A model generated the notes under the pieces. It saw only the letters and a program-made list of their open reading frames with translations, was not told where the DNA came from and did not search any database. Below, piece after piece: positions 42,801 to 51,709 of a stretch of 64,000 bases of DNA. Source of the DNA: Pseudoflavonifractor sp. MSJ-37 (lineage in GTDB: Bacteria > Bacillota > Clostridia > Oscillospirales > Oscillospiraceae); contig NZ_JAHLPP010000003.1 in NCBI RefSeq assembly GCF_018917965.1, positions 62,001 to 126,000 of the forward strand, given 5' to 3'. The position numbers and the translations under genes were made by a program. Position 1 is the first letter of the stretch. Each line of letters begins with the position of its first letter.

Positions 42801-43169
42801 ATGAAAACCAGATTTGATGGAACCCTGTGGATCGGGGCCGGTGGACAGGCTTTCCACCCCGCCGAAATGGAAACCGATCACCTGTTGAACACGGTGAAGA
42901 TGCTGAAGAACCGCCCCGCTGTGGTGGTGTCCATGGTGGTTCGTGATATTGAAGCCACCCCCGATTGTTGCCCCTTTGATCCCTTCAACGGCGGTCATTC
43001 CGGGATGGTGAAGCAGTCCTTGTTCAATATCACTTCCCTTTCCCCGGAACAGGTGAGTGATTACGCCTTGAACAGCACCTTGGGAATGACTATGAAGGCC
43101 GAACTTCTTTCCCGTGGCGTGAATGTGGAAAACTACCTTTCCATGATTGAAGCGCCTGAAACCTTATGA
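42801..43169 (+). CDS. Early phage protein of unknown function
   Basis: The 122-residue protein begins MKTRFDGTLWIGAGG and contains a hydrophobic strand (RPAVVVSMVVRDIE). It precedes the SNF2 helicase gene and overlaps its start by four bases, so the two are coupled. No family recognised. Confidence 0.7.
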   Translation: MKTRFDGTLWIGAGGQAFHPAEMETDHLLNTVKMLKNRPAVVVSMVVRDIEATPDCCPFDPFNGGHSGMVKQSLFNITSLSPEQVSDYALNSTLGMTMKAELLSRGVNVENYLSMIEAPETL

Positions 43170-44524
43170 TCAGCCTATTCCAGCACCAGCAACAGGCCCT
43201 TGACGAAACCGAGGGGAAGAACCGGGTTGCCTATTACCTTGATATGGGCCTTGGAAAGACCTTCGTTGGTTCCGAAAAAATGATGAAGCTGAACCGCCGT
43301 GTGAATCTGGTGGTGTGCCAATGTTCAAAGGTTCAGGATTGGATTGAACATTTTCAAACCTACTACACCCGGAATTGTGTGTTTGACCTGACCAACCCGA
43401 AAACCTTCAAATGGTTCTTTGAACAGGTTCAATGTGAAGTTCCAACCCTGATGATAGGCGTTATCAACTATGAACTGACCTTCAGGCGGAAGGTTCTGAA
43501 AACTCTGACCGGCTTCACGCTGATGTTGGACGAAAGTTCCCTGATTCAGAATGAGAACGCCAAACGGTCAAAATTCATTCTTGACCTGAAGCCTGATAAT
43601 GTGATCCTTCTTTCCGGTACACCCACAGGCGGCAAATATGAAAAGCTGTGGAGCCAATGCCAACTGTTGGGGTGGAAGATTTCAAAACCCCTGTTCTGGA
43701 AGCAGTACATTGAAACGGAATGGGTTGAAGAAGATGGCTTTTGGCGGCAGAAGATTACCGGCTATAAGAATGTTGACCGGCTGAAGATGAAGCTGGCCGA
43801 ACATGGGGCCGTTTTTATGACTACCGATCAGGCCGGAATCAGCCTTCCCGAAAAGACTTGGATCAAGGTGAAAACCAAACCTTCCCCGCTTTACTGGAAG
43901 TTCTGGAAAGAACGGTTCGTGTCGATTGACACGGCGAACCTTGGGGAATTTGAACTGGATTCTGATTTCTACGGTTCCAATGCCCATTGTGAGCGGGAAT
44001 TGATTGGTGATACCAGCTTAACCCGCCGCCTTTATGCCCGTCAGCTTTGCGGCCTATATAACAAGGCCCGGTATGAAGCCTTCCGGGATTTGGCGGACAG
44101 CACAGAAGATCGGCTGATTGTGTTCTATAACTTCACGGAAGAAATGGAGCGCCTGAAGGGGATTGCCAAGAGCCTGAACCGGCCCGTTTCGGTTCTGTGC
44201 GGTGAAGAAAAAAATCTGGATGCCTACCACTACCAGCACAACAGCATTACCTTCATCCAGTATCAGGCCGGGGCTATGGGCGGCAACTTTCAACTTGCCA
44301 ACAAAATCATTTATTTCAGCCTTCCGCAAGGTTCCGAACTGTGGGAGCAATCCCAGAAGCGTATTCACCGCCTTGGGCAAGAAAGGCCGTGCTTCTACTA
44401 CCTTATGATTTGCCCCGGAACGGTGGAAGAAGATATTCTTTCCACTTTGGAAATGAGAAAGGATTATACCGATGAACTATTCAGAAAGTATGAGCAAGCG
44501 GGAACAGCGCCGCAGAGCGATTAA
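43166..44524 (+). CDS. SNF2-type DEAD/DEAH helicase-like ATPase
   Basis: The 452-residue protein has two RecA-like domains of superfamily 2. Domain 1: Q-motif-like LFQHQQQALDE, Walker A YLDMGLGKT at about residue 28, motif Ia VVCQCSKVQDW, motif II LMLDESS (DE, DEAH variant), motif III LLSGTPTGG. Domain 2: motif IV IVFYNFTEEMERL, motif V YQAGAMGGNFQLANKIIYF and motif VI SQKRIHRLGQ, the SNF2 signature. It probably remodels protein-DNA complexes in phage replication. The 3D-domain gene starts 53 nt before its end. Confidence 0.9.
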   Translation: MISLFQHQQQALDETEGKNRVAYYLDMGLGKTFVGSEKMMKLNRRVNLVVCQCSKVQDWIEHFQTYYTRNCVFDLTNPKTFKWFFEQVQCEVPTLMIGVINYELTFRRKVLKTLTGFTLMLDESSLIQNENAKRSKFILDLKPDNVILLSGTPTGGKYEKLWSQCQLLGWKISKPLFWKQYIETEWVEEDGFWRQKITGYKNVDRLKMKLAEHGAVFMTTDQAGISLPEKTWIKVKTKPSPLYWKFWKERFVSIDTANLGEFELDSDFYGSNAHCERELIGDTSLTRRLYARQLCGLYNKARYEAFRDLADSTEDRLIVFYNFTEEMERLKGIAKSLNRPVSVLCGEEKNLDAYHYQHNSITFIQYQAGAMGGNFQLANKIIYFSLPQGSELWEQSQKRIHRLGQERPCFYYLMICPGTVEEDILSTLEMRKDYTDELFRKYEQAGTAPQSD

Positions 44525-45053
44525 CCAGCGGTTCAGGCGGATGTTCCTTGTGGCCCTGTTGATGGGCCTTGCCATGGGGTTTGTGTTTGGCCGGTGTTCC
44601 GCTTCCAGCAAGGACAGACCGGAACCCATCGTTGAACAGGATCAGCTTACCAGCGTCATTCCTGATGTGACTTTGGAGCCGATGGAAACCCCGCTGGTGG
44701 AAGAACCCGCAGAGCCGGAACGGATTCTGTTAGGCAGTTTCAGAATCACGGCCTATTGTTCCTGTGAAAAGTGCTGTGGTGAGTGGGCAAAGAACCGGCC
44801 CAACGGGATTGTGTATGGTGCCGCTGGTGTGGAACTGAAGGCCGGTGTTTCCTGTGCTTCCCCGCTTCCCTTGGGAACGGTGGTGGAAGTGGAAGGCTTG
44901 GGCGAATACATAGTTCAGGATCGCCCCGCCCAATGGGTGATTGACAAATACGGTGAAAACCAGATTGACATTTACTTTGACAGCCATGAAGCCGCTTCCG
45001 CCTTTGGCCTGAAGCAGTTGAATGTTTATGAGAAAGGAGAACCCACAGAATGA
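44472..45053 (+). CDS. Membrane-anchored 3D-domain protein
   Basis: The 193-residue protein has one membrane helix (MFLVALLMGLAMGFVFG), an acidic Pro/Glu linker, and a 3D domain (FRITAYCSCEKCCGEW, GVSCASPLPLGTVVEV, IVQDRPAQW, QIDIYF). The 3D fold carries three conserved Asp residues and is found in murein-cutting lytic transglycosylases of the MltA type. Its place in an early phage operon is odd for lysis; it may alter the wall. Start lies inside the helicase gene. Confidence 0.85.
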   Translation: MNYSESMSKREQRRRAINQRFRRMFLVALLMGLAMGFVFGRCSASSKDRPEPIVEQDQLTSVIPDVTLEPMETPLVEEPAEPERILLGSFRITAYCSCEKCCGEWAKNRPNGIVYGAAGVELKAGVSCASPLPLGTVVEVEGLGEYIVQDRPAQWVIDKYGENQIDIYFDSHEAASAFGLKQLNVYEKGEPTE

Positions 45054-45496
45054 TCAAATGTGAAAACGCTTGCCCCCGTGGAAAGTTTGATGGGTGTTGC
45101 CACAAATGCCCTGACTTCCACACTTGCCCGGATTCCTGTGAGGAAAACCCGAACGAATGTGGACAGGCCACCTTCGATGAAGAAACGGCCCTTCAGGAGT
45201 TCAAGAGTTCCCAGCTTGCCACCCTGAACGCCATTGCTTCCCTGACGGCCCACAAGAAGGCCATTGAGGATCAGGAAAAGCAGATGAAAACGGCCCTGTA
45301 TGACGCTATGGTGAAGTTCGGTGTGGATAAGTTTGAATCCGATGTGCTGAACCTTACCCTTGTGAAGCCCACCACGGCCACCAGCATTGATTCCACAAAG
45401 CTGAAGAAGAAATACCCGGATATTGCTTCCGAGTGTTCTAAGACCACCGCCAAGGCCGGTTATGTGAAAATCACCCTGAAAGGCGGTGGGAAGTAA
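45050..45496 (+). CDS. Gp157-like phage protein with cysteine-rich N-terminus
   Basis: The 148-residue protein has a seven-cysteine N-terminal cluster (CENACPRGKFDGCCHKCPDF), a coiled coil (SSQLATLNAIASLTAHKKAI, EDQEKQMKTALYDAM) and a beta-hairpin end (FESDVLNLTLVKPTTATSID, SKLKKKYPDI-like) resembling siphovirus Gp157 proteins. Gp157 is linked to phage defence in Streptococcus; function here is not shown. It overlaps its neighbours by one to four bases. Confidence 0.7.
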   Translation: MIKCENACPRGKFDGCCHKCPDFHTCPDSCEENPNECGQATFDEETALQEFKSSQLATLNAIASLTAHKKAIEDQEKQMKTALYDAMVKFGVDKFESDVLNLTLVKPTTATSIDSTKLKKKYPDIASECSKTTAKAGYVKITLKGGGK

Positions 45497-45714
45497 TGAT
45501 AGAAGGTTTGACACCTAAAGAAGCCGATGCGTGGGGAAGCGAAATGGCCCGTATTATTACCGGCACTATCCATGAACTGCTTTTGGCGGCGGATCGCCAC
45601 AATATTGATCGGGATTCAGCAGTTCAGCATTTTTCAGCCCTGTTTTCAACAATAGCGGATGTGGCAACCTTTGAACACTTTGAATTAGGTGAAGCCGATG
45701 AAGAAACAGATTGA
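45496..45714 (+). CDS. Small phage protein
   Basis: The 72-residue acidic helical protein (TPKEADAWGSEMARIITGTI, SALFSTIADVATFEHFEL) starts at the last base of the upstream stop codon and overlaps the next gene. No family recognised. Confidence 0.65.
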   Translation: MIEGLTPKEADAWGSEMARIITGTIHELLLAADRHNIDRDSAVQHFSALFSTIADVATFEHFELGEADEETD

Positions 45715-45871
45715 TATTTGCGCCACCTGTGTTCACGATGAACCCGGTTATTGTTCCGTCATTGGCACCATACCCCATTGCTGTTCCCGCCATTGGCATT
45801 GTGAGCCGGGAAAAGCCGCAAAGGACTATGTTCCCAAGCAGGAAGAAGGTGAAACCGATGGCGAGGGATGA
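45698..45871 (+). CDS. Small cysteine-rich phage protein
   Basis: The 57-residue protein has six cysteines in pairs (CATCVHDEPGYC, PHCCSRHWHC), fitting a zinc-binding mini-domain. Start at ATG 45698 behind AGGTGA. No family recognised; position within the early operon is the only clue. Confidence 0.65.
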   Translation: MKKQIDICATCVHDEPGYCSVIGTIPHCCSRHWHCEPGKAAKDYVPKQEEGETDGEG

Positions 45872-46133
45872 ACTTTGGGATGCCCTGAAGAAACACGCCC
45901 ACCGCAATCACCAAGAACGGGTTTCCAAGAATCCTGACCGGATTGCCTATGCTATTCAGCAGTTTGAACGGCACGGCATTGAATACCAACTGAAGAATGA
46001 GCAGACCGGCCATTTTCATTGTTGGCGAAAGTCTGATGATAAACTGTTCCAATTCTACGCCGGAACGGGAAAAATTCAGGGTTTCACCCAAATCAGGGGG
46101 ATTCACAGCCTGATTCAGATGTTGGAGGGGTGA
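45858..46133 (+). CDS. Small phage protein
   Basis: The 91-residue protein (MARDELWDALKKHAHRNHQE) overlaps its upstream gene. The middle (FERHGIEYQLKNEQTGHFHC, LFQFYAGTGKI) resembles a short endonuclease-like or VRR-associated accessory protein, without a clear family. GAAGGTGAAA precedes the ATG. Confidence 0.65.
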   Translation: MARDELWDALKKHAHRNHQERVSKNPDRIAYAIQQFERHGIEYQLKNEQTGHFHCWRKSDDKLFQFYAGTGKIQGFTQIRGIHSLIQMLEG

Positions 46134-46136
46134 GCC

Positions 46137-46553
46137 TTGGCCGGTGAAAAGAACTTTGAAAACCGCCTGAAGAAGTGGCTGGAATCTGAAGGGATATATC
46201 CCTTGGGTGAACCGGTTGACCGGATGAAGGCCCCGCCCTGTGGCTATTGGGAAAAGCGTTGGGGTGGTGGGCGATATACCAAAGCCGGGTTACCTGATAT
46301 GCGGATCACCGTGAATGGGATTGCCTTTGAAGTGGAATTGAAAGCCACCAACGGAACCCCTTCAGAACTTCAGAAACGGAACCTGAAACAAATCAACGGT
46401 TCCAACGGGTTTGGGTTCATCCTTTACCCGGAAGGCTTTGAAGCCTTCAAAACCATAGTGAAAGGGGTGAAACAATGCGAGTTTCCCACAGCCGGGTTGA
46501 AGTCTTTAATAGATGCCCATACAAGTACGGCTTGCGATATGTGGAAGGGATAG
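46137..46553 (+). CDS. VRR-NUC domain nuclease
   Basis: The 138-residue protein carries a VRR-NUC fold (PD-(D/E)XK superfamily): GLPDMRI, the catalytic FEVELKATNG (E-x-K pattern) and the helix ELQKRNLKQI. Phage VRR-NUC proteins act as structure-specific nucleases in replication or repair. The start codon is TTG behind GGAGGGGTGA. Its end overlaps the next gene by 79 nt. Confidence 0.85.
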   Translation: MAGEKNFENRLKKWLESEGIYPLGEPVDRMKAPPCGYWEKRWGGGRYTKAGLPDMRITVNGIAFEVELKATNGTPSELQKRNLKQINGSNGFGFILYPEGFEAFKTIVKGVKQCEFPTAGLKSLIDAHTSTACDMWKG

Positions 46554-48451
46554 ACACGATCCCGAACACGGACGCAGATAACGCCCTGATCCTTGGCACA
46601 GCACTTCACACCGGCATTGAAGAAGGGGTTGAACAGGCCCTTGACTTCTACCAGAACAGTTTCCCGGTGCTGACAGATGATCATATCAACGAAATGATCA
46701 AGCTGGAAGCCATGATTCCAAAGGCCAAGGCCATGTTGCCGCCCGGTGGAGCCTTTGAACTTCCCATTGGGAACGCTGATTTCATCGGCTTCATGGATTA
46801 TCTGGTTCCCGTGGGGAAGGGGCTGAAGCTGGATGGCCTGATCACCGGTGAAGATTTGGATGAATTTGAAGCGTTTGATTTGTACGATTTCAAGTATTCC
46901 AACAACGCCAAAAGCTACGCCGTTTCCGGGCAGTTGCATGAATACAAGTATTGGTATGAACTGACACACCCCGGCCACCGGATCAGGGATATGTATTTCC
47001 TGATTGTTCCCAAGGTGAAGATCAGACAGAAAAGCACCGAAACGCTTTCACAGTTCCGTGATCGTTTGCAGGATGCTTTGAAGGACGCTGAACCAACGCT
47101 GTTGCCGGTTCAGTACGATCCTATGAAGGTTGTGGATTTTCTGACCAGCGTGAAACACATGGTTGAAGCCACAGAGTTTCCCAAGAACCCAAACCACTTT
47201 TGCGGGTGGTGTGAGTATGAAGAATTTTGTCAGAAAGGATGGGATTATATGTTACTTCCCAAAAATGAACGGCGTGACCTGAACGCCACCAAGAAAAAGG
47301 TTGTGTGGCTTTACGGCGCACCCTTCAGCGGCAAGACCTTCTTTGCCAATCAGTTCCCCGATCCCCTGATGTTGAACACGGATGGCAACATCAAGTTTGT
47401 GGATGCCCCCTATATCGCCATTCGTGACACCGTAACGGTGGAAGGCCGCATTACCAAACGCAAGCTGGCCTATGAAGTTTTCATGGAAACCGTGGCCGAA
47501 CTGGAAAAGAAGCAGAACGATTTCCGAACCATCGTGGTTGACCTTCTGGAAGATGTTTATGAATCGTGCCGGGTTTACATTTGTGACCGTCAGGGCTGGA
47601 AGCATGAATCCGATGATTCCTTCCGTGCGTGGGATATGGTCAGAAGCGAGTTCCTGAACACCCTGAAGCGGCTTGTGAATCTGGACTATGAAAACATCAT
47701 CCTGATCAGCCATGAGGACAGAAGCCGTGACCTGACACGCAAGGGCGGGGATAAGATCAGTTCCATCAAGCCGAACCTTCAGGATAAAGTGGCAAACAAG
47801 GTGGCCGGTATGGTTGATCTGGTGGCCCGTATCGTGGCGGACGATGATGAACGGGTGATGTCCTTTAAGACTTCGGAAGTCATTTTCGGCGGTGGCCGTC
47901 TGACCGTCCACGAAAAGGAAATTCCGCTGACCTATGACGCATTTTGTGAAGTCTATGAGGAAGCCAACCAGAGGGCCGCAGGAGCCGTTAAGCGTGGCGG
48001 CAATACCCCGGCTACCCCCGCACCCGAAACCACCGGCACGGCTACCACAGCGCCCAGCAGAAGGGGAAGAAAGGCCAAGGCTGAAACCACGGCCCCGGTT
48101 GATACTTATGATCCGGTTGAGGATGCGGCAAAGGCGGCGTGTGGTGATCCTGATGGAACTTGGGAGCCGGGCGGCGGTGAAGCCGTTGAGGAACCCGAAC
48201 CGGCCACCGGTGACACCCCGCCTTGGAATGACCTTCCCAAATGCCCGGACGGTGAGCGCATTTTCAAACAGCATGACGATAACCCGGAAATCCCCCTTTG
48301 CCCGTCCATTGACGCTGGGCACCGTTGCCATAAGGAAGGTGGCCCTGATGGTTGCCCCCTGTGGGATCGCCCCAAGGCCCCGGCAGAGGAACCCGCACCC
48401 AAGATGGATGTGAACCCGCCCCGCCGCACCCGGAAGAAGCGTGAAGAATAA
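46475..48451 (+). CDS. Fusion of PD-(D/E)XK nuclease (RecB/Cas4-like) and Sak4-type ATPase
   Basis: The 658-residue protein joins two phage recombination functions. Residues 1-255 form a RecB-type nuclease: VSHSRVEVFNRCPYKYGLRY at the start, DLYDFKYSN as the catalytic D-x-K region, and the cysteines of CGWCEYEEFC. Residues 270-480 form a RecA-like Sak4 ATPase with Walker A GAPFSGKTFF and Walker B-like TIVVDLLEDV. The rest is a Pro/Ala/Thr linker and a cysteine/histidine-rich end (PLCPSIDAGHRCHKEGGPDG). In many phages these are two genes. A ribosome-like AAAGGA lies nine bases before an internal ATG at 47249, so a separate Sak4 product may also be made. Confidence 0.88.
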   Translation: MRVSHSRVEVFNRCPYKYGLRYVEGIDTIPNTDADNALILGTALHTGIEEGVEQALDFYQNSFPVLTDDHINEMIKLEAMIPKAKAMLPPGGAFELPIGNADFIGFMDYLVPVGKGLKLDGLITGEDLDEFEAFDLYDFKYSNNAKSYAVSGQLHEYKYWYELTHPGHRIRDMYFLIVPKVKIRQKSTETLSQFRDRLQDALKDAEPTLLPVQYDPMKVVDFLTSVKHMVEATEFPKNPNHFCGWCEYEEFCQKGWDYMLLPKNERRDLNATKKKVVWLYGAPFSGKTFFANQFPDPLMLNTDGNIKFVDAPYIAIRDTVTVEGRITKRKLAYEVFMETVAELEKKQNDFRTIVVDLLEDVYESCRVYICDRQGWKHESDDSFRAWDMVRSEFLNTLKRLVNLDYENIILISHEDRSRDLTRKGGDKISSIKPNLQDKVANKVAGMVDLVARIVADDDERVMSFKTSEVIFGGGRLTVHEKEIPLTYDAFCEVYEEANQRAAGAVKRGGNTPATPAPETTGTATTAPSRRGRKAKAETTAPVDTYDPVEDAAKAACGDPDGTWEPGGGEAVEEPEPATGDTPPWNDLPKCPDGERIFKQHDDNPEIPLCPSIDAGHRCHKEGGPDGCPLWDRPKAPAEEPAPKMDVNPPRRTRKKREE

Positions 48452-48786
48452 TGGCTGATGTGCTGATGATCGCCGGGAAGCCTGAAACCATCTTCAATGC
48501 CCGTGATTTTGAATATCTGGTTGAAAAGCACATGGGTTATGAAGCGGCCAAGTATTTCCGGGAATACGCTGAAAAGGCTGATGAAGAAGTGAGATCGGCT
48601 AAGGCCAGGGAAAACACCGACCTTGCTTCCTATGAAGCAAGCCTTGAAAGCAATTCCAGAGCCTTTCAGGATATTCAGGCAGAAGCCGCCGCAATTACGG
48701 GAGTTCTTCAGCAAAAGCGGATCAGCCGTGAGAAGATCGCCCATTCAATCCGTGAGATTGGAAAAATCATTTCCAACCAAATATAA
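48451..48786 (+). CDS. Small helical phage protein
   Basis: The 111-residue protein is a long helix pair with coiled-coil character (FEYLVEKHMGYEAAKYFREY, AEKADEEVRSAKARENTDLA, SYEASLESNSRAFQDI). It starts at the last base of the upstream stop (TAATG). No family recognised. Confidence 0.7.
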   Translation: MADVLMIAGKPETIFNARDFEYLVEKHMGYEAAKYFREYAEKADEEVRSAKARENTDLASYEASLESNSRAFQDIQAEAAAITGVLQQKRISREKIAHSIREIGKIISNQI

Positions 48787-48798
48787 GGAGGAAACAAC

Positions 48799-49174
48799 AT
48801 GAAAAACGATGCCCTGAACAGGTTCAAAGATGAATTGAACCGCCGTGGCCTGATTCGCAAGATTCAGGTGTGTGCAAACCTGATCCCCCCCCCCGCCTGA
48901 TGCTGACACGGAATCCCTGATTCAGTATCACCGGAGCGCCGCAAAGATTGCGATTGCCAACTATGCCGCCAATCACGATGATTTCTATGAAGTTATGTTT
49001 GATGCGGCGCTGGATCACCTGTTGGATGGGGTTCTGACCGATGATCTGTTTATCCCCGACAAGGAATTTGCCCCTACGAAAGAAGAAGTTGACACTATGA
49101 ACCGGGCCAAGGAAACCGCAGAGGTTGTGAAGGGCCTGTTCCATGGGTTGGCTGATATTCTCAAAACTATCTGA
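48799..49174 (+). CDS. Phage protein of unknown function, interrupted at a C10 tract
   Basis: A strong AAGGAGG starts this gene (MKNDALNRFKDELNRRGLIR), but a run of ten C (48885-48894) shifts the frame and stops it after 40 residues. With nine C the frame continues DADTESLIQYHRSAAKIAIA, NYAANHDDFYEVMF, GLFHGLADILKTI to a stop at 49172-49174, giving 124 residues. Downstream frame use and spacing to the next gene favour the longer product. No family recognised. Confidence 0.7.
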
Positions 49175-49202
49175 ACACAACATTTTATGGAGGTAAAACA
49201 CT

Positions 49203-49673
49203 ATGGCTATTGATTTTGACAAGATTGATCGTTCCGTTGATCTGAAGGGCCTTCAGGCCGATGTGGAGGATGCCAAGAAGAACGGCGGCGGAGATTTCCC
49301 CACCATTCCCGCTGGCAAGTATGAAGTGAAGCTGGAAACCATGGAGATCAAAGGCACCAAGGCCGATCCCAACCGCCCCATGCTGGCCGTGTCCTTCAAA
49401 ATCCTGTCCGGTGACTACAAGAACCAGCGTTTGTTTATGAACCGTGTTCTTTACGGCACCAAAAATGACAAGAACATGATCGCTTCGGCCATGGGCTTCC
49501 TTGAAAAGCTGGATTCCGGTGTGCCTATCAGCTTCACCAGCTACAAGCAGTTTTCCCAGCTTGTCATGGATGTGGCGGAAGCCATTGATGGAACCTTGGA
49601 ATATGCGGTGGATTATGATGATTCCCGTTTCAATTCCATCACCGTTGATGAAGTCTTTGAGGTTGAAAACTGA
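49203..49673 (+). CDS. DUF669-family phage protein, SSB-like
   Basis: The 156-residue protein matches DUF669, found in phage replication modules and thought to be a single-strand-binding-type protein. Visible: FPTIPAGKYEVKLETMEIKG, SFKILSGDYKNQRLFMNRVL, IASAMGFLEKL and an acidic C-terminus (DDSRFNSITVDEVFEVEN), as in SSB proteins. It sits between recombination and polymerase genes. Confidence 0.8.
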   Translation: MAIDFDKIDRSVDLKGLQADVEDAKKNGGGDFPTIPAGKYEVKLETMEIKGTKADPNRPMLAVSFKILSGDYKNQRLFMNRVLYGTKNDKNMIASAMGFLEKLDSGVPISFTSYKQFSQLVMDVAEAIDGTLEYAVDYDDSRFNSITVDEVFEVEN

Positions 49674-49695
49674 AGCAAAATTTTTTACTTCAAAA

Positions 49696-49711
49696 GTGTC
49701 CTAAATGACAC
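49696..49711. promoter_or_regulatory. Phage operator, copy 3
   Basis: GTGTCCTAAATGACAC lies in the 183-nt gap before the DNA polymerase gene. Identical to copy 2 at 41356. A UUCG-capped hairpin TGTGGGGC/GCCCCACA follows at 49748-49767. Confidence 0.6.
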
Positions 49712-49856
49712 CGAACAGGTTTTGAACCTTAACTTTTAAGCACAACTTGTGGGGCTTCGGCCCCACAGTGGCCCCAAGTGAAAGCCTTCCCGTGGCGGGG
49801 CTGATAAGGCGGAAACGCTGACCGATTTCACAAAAAGCTAAAAGGATGGTGAGTTG

Positions 49857-51659
49857 ATGATCTTCTATGATTTTGAGGTATTCCGGTATGACTGGCTGGT
49901 TGTGCTGATCGACCTGAACGCCCGACAAGAAACCGTGATTATCAATGATCCCGACAAGCTGAAGCGCTTCTATGAGCAACACAACGGCGTGATTTGGGCC
50001 GGGTACAATTCCCGAAACTATGATCAGTACATTTTGAAAGCCATTCTGTGTGGGTTTGATCCCAAGCGTGTGAATGACTGGATCATTGCAGAGGACAAAC
50101 CCGGTTATAGGTTTTCGGCCCTGTTCCGGGAATACCCGCTGATCAACTATGATGTGATGCCGAACCCGCCAATCAGCCTGAAGGCGCTGGAAGCGTTCAT
50201 GGGCCATTCCATCAAAGAAACTTCTGTTCCCTTTGATATTGACCGGCCTTTGACTGAAGCGGAACTGGCCGAAACAGTCAAATATTGCCGCCATGATGTG
50301 GAACAGACGGTGGAAGTGTGGTTAAGGCGGAAGGAAGATGAATTTGATGCCCAAATGTCACTTGTGAAGGCGTTCCACCTTCCCATTTCTGACATTGGCC
50401 GCACAAAGGCCCAGCTTTCCGCCAAAATCCTTGGAGCCGTTCAGCGGGAACACAATGACGAATTTGATATTGAGTTCCCACCCAGCTTGCGGATTGAAAA
50501 ATACACGGAAGTTCTGAATTGGTACAAAAACCCGCTGAACCGGGATTATTCCAAAACCCTTGAACTGGATGTGGCCGGGGTTCCCCATGTTTTCGCTTGG
50601 GGTGGTTTGCATGGTGCAAGGGTTCAATATCATGGGGAAGGCTGGTTCGTGAATGTGGATGTGGCTTCCTATTATCCTTCCCTAATGCTGGTTTATAAGT
50701 GGCTTTCCCGCAATGTTCACGATCCTTCCAAGTATGCAGAAATCTACCACACCCGCCTGAAGCTGAAGGCAGAGAAGAACCCCATGCAACAGCCTTATAA
50801 GATTGTTCTGAACAGCACCTATGGAGCCATGAAGGACAAGCACAATGCCATGTATGATCCCCGTCAGGCCAACAATGTTTGTGTGGGCGGTCAACTTCTT
50901 CTTTTGGATTTGATTGAACGGTTGGAAGATCACTGTGAAATCATCCAGAGCAACACAGATGGTATTCTGGTAAAACTTCGCCGGTATGAAGATTTTGAAC
51001 TGCTGGATGATCTGTGTTGGGAGTGGGAGAAAAGAACCGGGATGCGGCTTGAATTTGACGAGTTCCAGAAGGTTTATCAGAAGGATGTGAACAACTATAT
51101 TATCGTTCCTTCCGGGCCGCTGAAGGACGAAAAAGGGAAACCCCGCTGGAAGTGCAAGGGTGCCTATGTCAAAAAGCTGTCCGATCTGGATTATGACCTT
51201 CCCATTGTCAACAGGGCCATTGTGAATTACTTCCTTCAGGGTATTGCCCCGGAAGAAACCATTCTGGCCTGTGACAGCTTGCGGGATTTCCAGAAGGTTG
51301 TGAAGGTTTCCAGCAAGTACAAATATGCACTTTATTCCCCGGTGATTACGGAAGCCAAAATCAGGGATGAAAAGGGCCGTTCCAAGAAAATCACCCGTTT
51401 CAGCGGCGGTGAGATTCAGACGGATAAGACCTTCCGGGTATTTGCTTCCAAGGATCATAGCAAGGGTGGAATCTTCAAGGTTTCCGGGAAAATCATCAAG
51501 GGCCGGGAAAAGAACCCTGAAAAATTCGGCAACACACCGGATCATTGTTTCTTCATCAATGATGATGTGACCAACCTTCCTATCCCGGATGAACTGGACA
51601 AGCAGTATTACATTGATGTTGCTTGGGATCGCCTGAAAGATTTTGGGGTGGAACGATGA
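49857..51659 (+). CDS. Family B DNA polymerase with 3'-5' exonuclease
   Basis: The 600-residue protein contains both domains. Exonuclease: FYDFEV (D-x-E), YNSRNYD and YCRHDV, the DEDDy set. Polymerase: motif A VDVASYYPSLML, motif B KIVLNSTYGAM and motif C SNTDGILVK in place of the usual YGDTDS. The length is short for family B, as in small phage enzymes. ATG at 49857 follows AAAAGGATGGTGAG and a TTG. It should copy the phage genome with the D5-type helicase-primase encoded next. The motif C change is noteworthy but keeps the Asp. Confidence 0.9.
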   Translation: MIFYDFEVFRYDWLVVLIDLNARQETVIINDPDKLKRFYEQHNGVIWAGYNSRNYDQYILKAILCGFDPKRVNDWIIAEDKPGYRFSALFREYPLINYDVMPNPPISLKALEAFMGHSIKETSVPFDIDRPLTEAELAETVKYCRHDVEQTVEVWLRRKEDEFDAQMSLVKAFHLPISDIGRTKAQLSAKILGAVQREHNDEFDIEFPPSLRIEKYTEVLNWYKNPLNRDYSKTLELDVAGVPHVFAWGGLHGARVQYHGEGWFVNVDVASYYPSLMLVYKWLSRNVHDPSKYAEIYHTRLKLKAEKNPMQQPYKIVLNSTYGAMKDKHNAMYDPRQANNVCVGGQLLLLDLIERLEDHCEIIQSNTDGILVKLRRYEDFELLDDLCWEWEKRTGMRLEFDEFQKVYQKDVNNYIIVPSGPLKDEKGKPRWKCKGAYVKKLSDLDYDLPIVNRAIVNYFLQGIAPEETILACDSLRDFQKVVKVSSKYKYALYSPVITEAKIRDEKGRSKKITRFSGGEIQTDKTFRVFASKDHSKGGIFKVSGKIIKGREKNPEKFGNTPDHCFFINDDVTNLPIPDELDKQYYIDVAWDRLKDFGVER

Positions 51660-51709
51660 ACAATATGACCTTTCGGGGGGGGGAGCGTTGAAGCATGGAA
51701 TTATTTAGG
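51656..51709 (+). CDS. Very short ORF with a G9 tract, tentative
   Basis: ATGA overlap with the polymerase stop opens a 17-residue frame (MNNMTFRGGGALKHGII). The G9 run (51675-51683) lies in it, and length changes would shorten or extend it. It may be a leader or only the ribosome-site region of the next gene. No homology. Confidence 0.3.
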
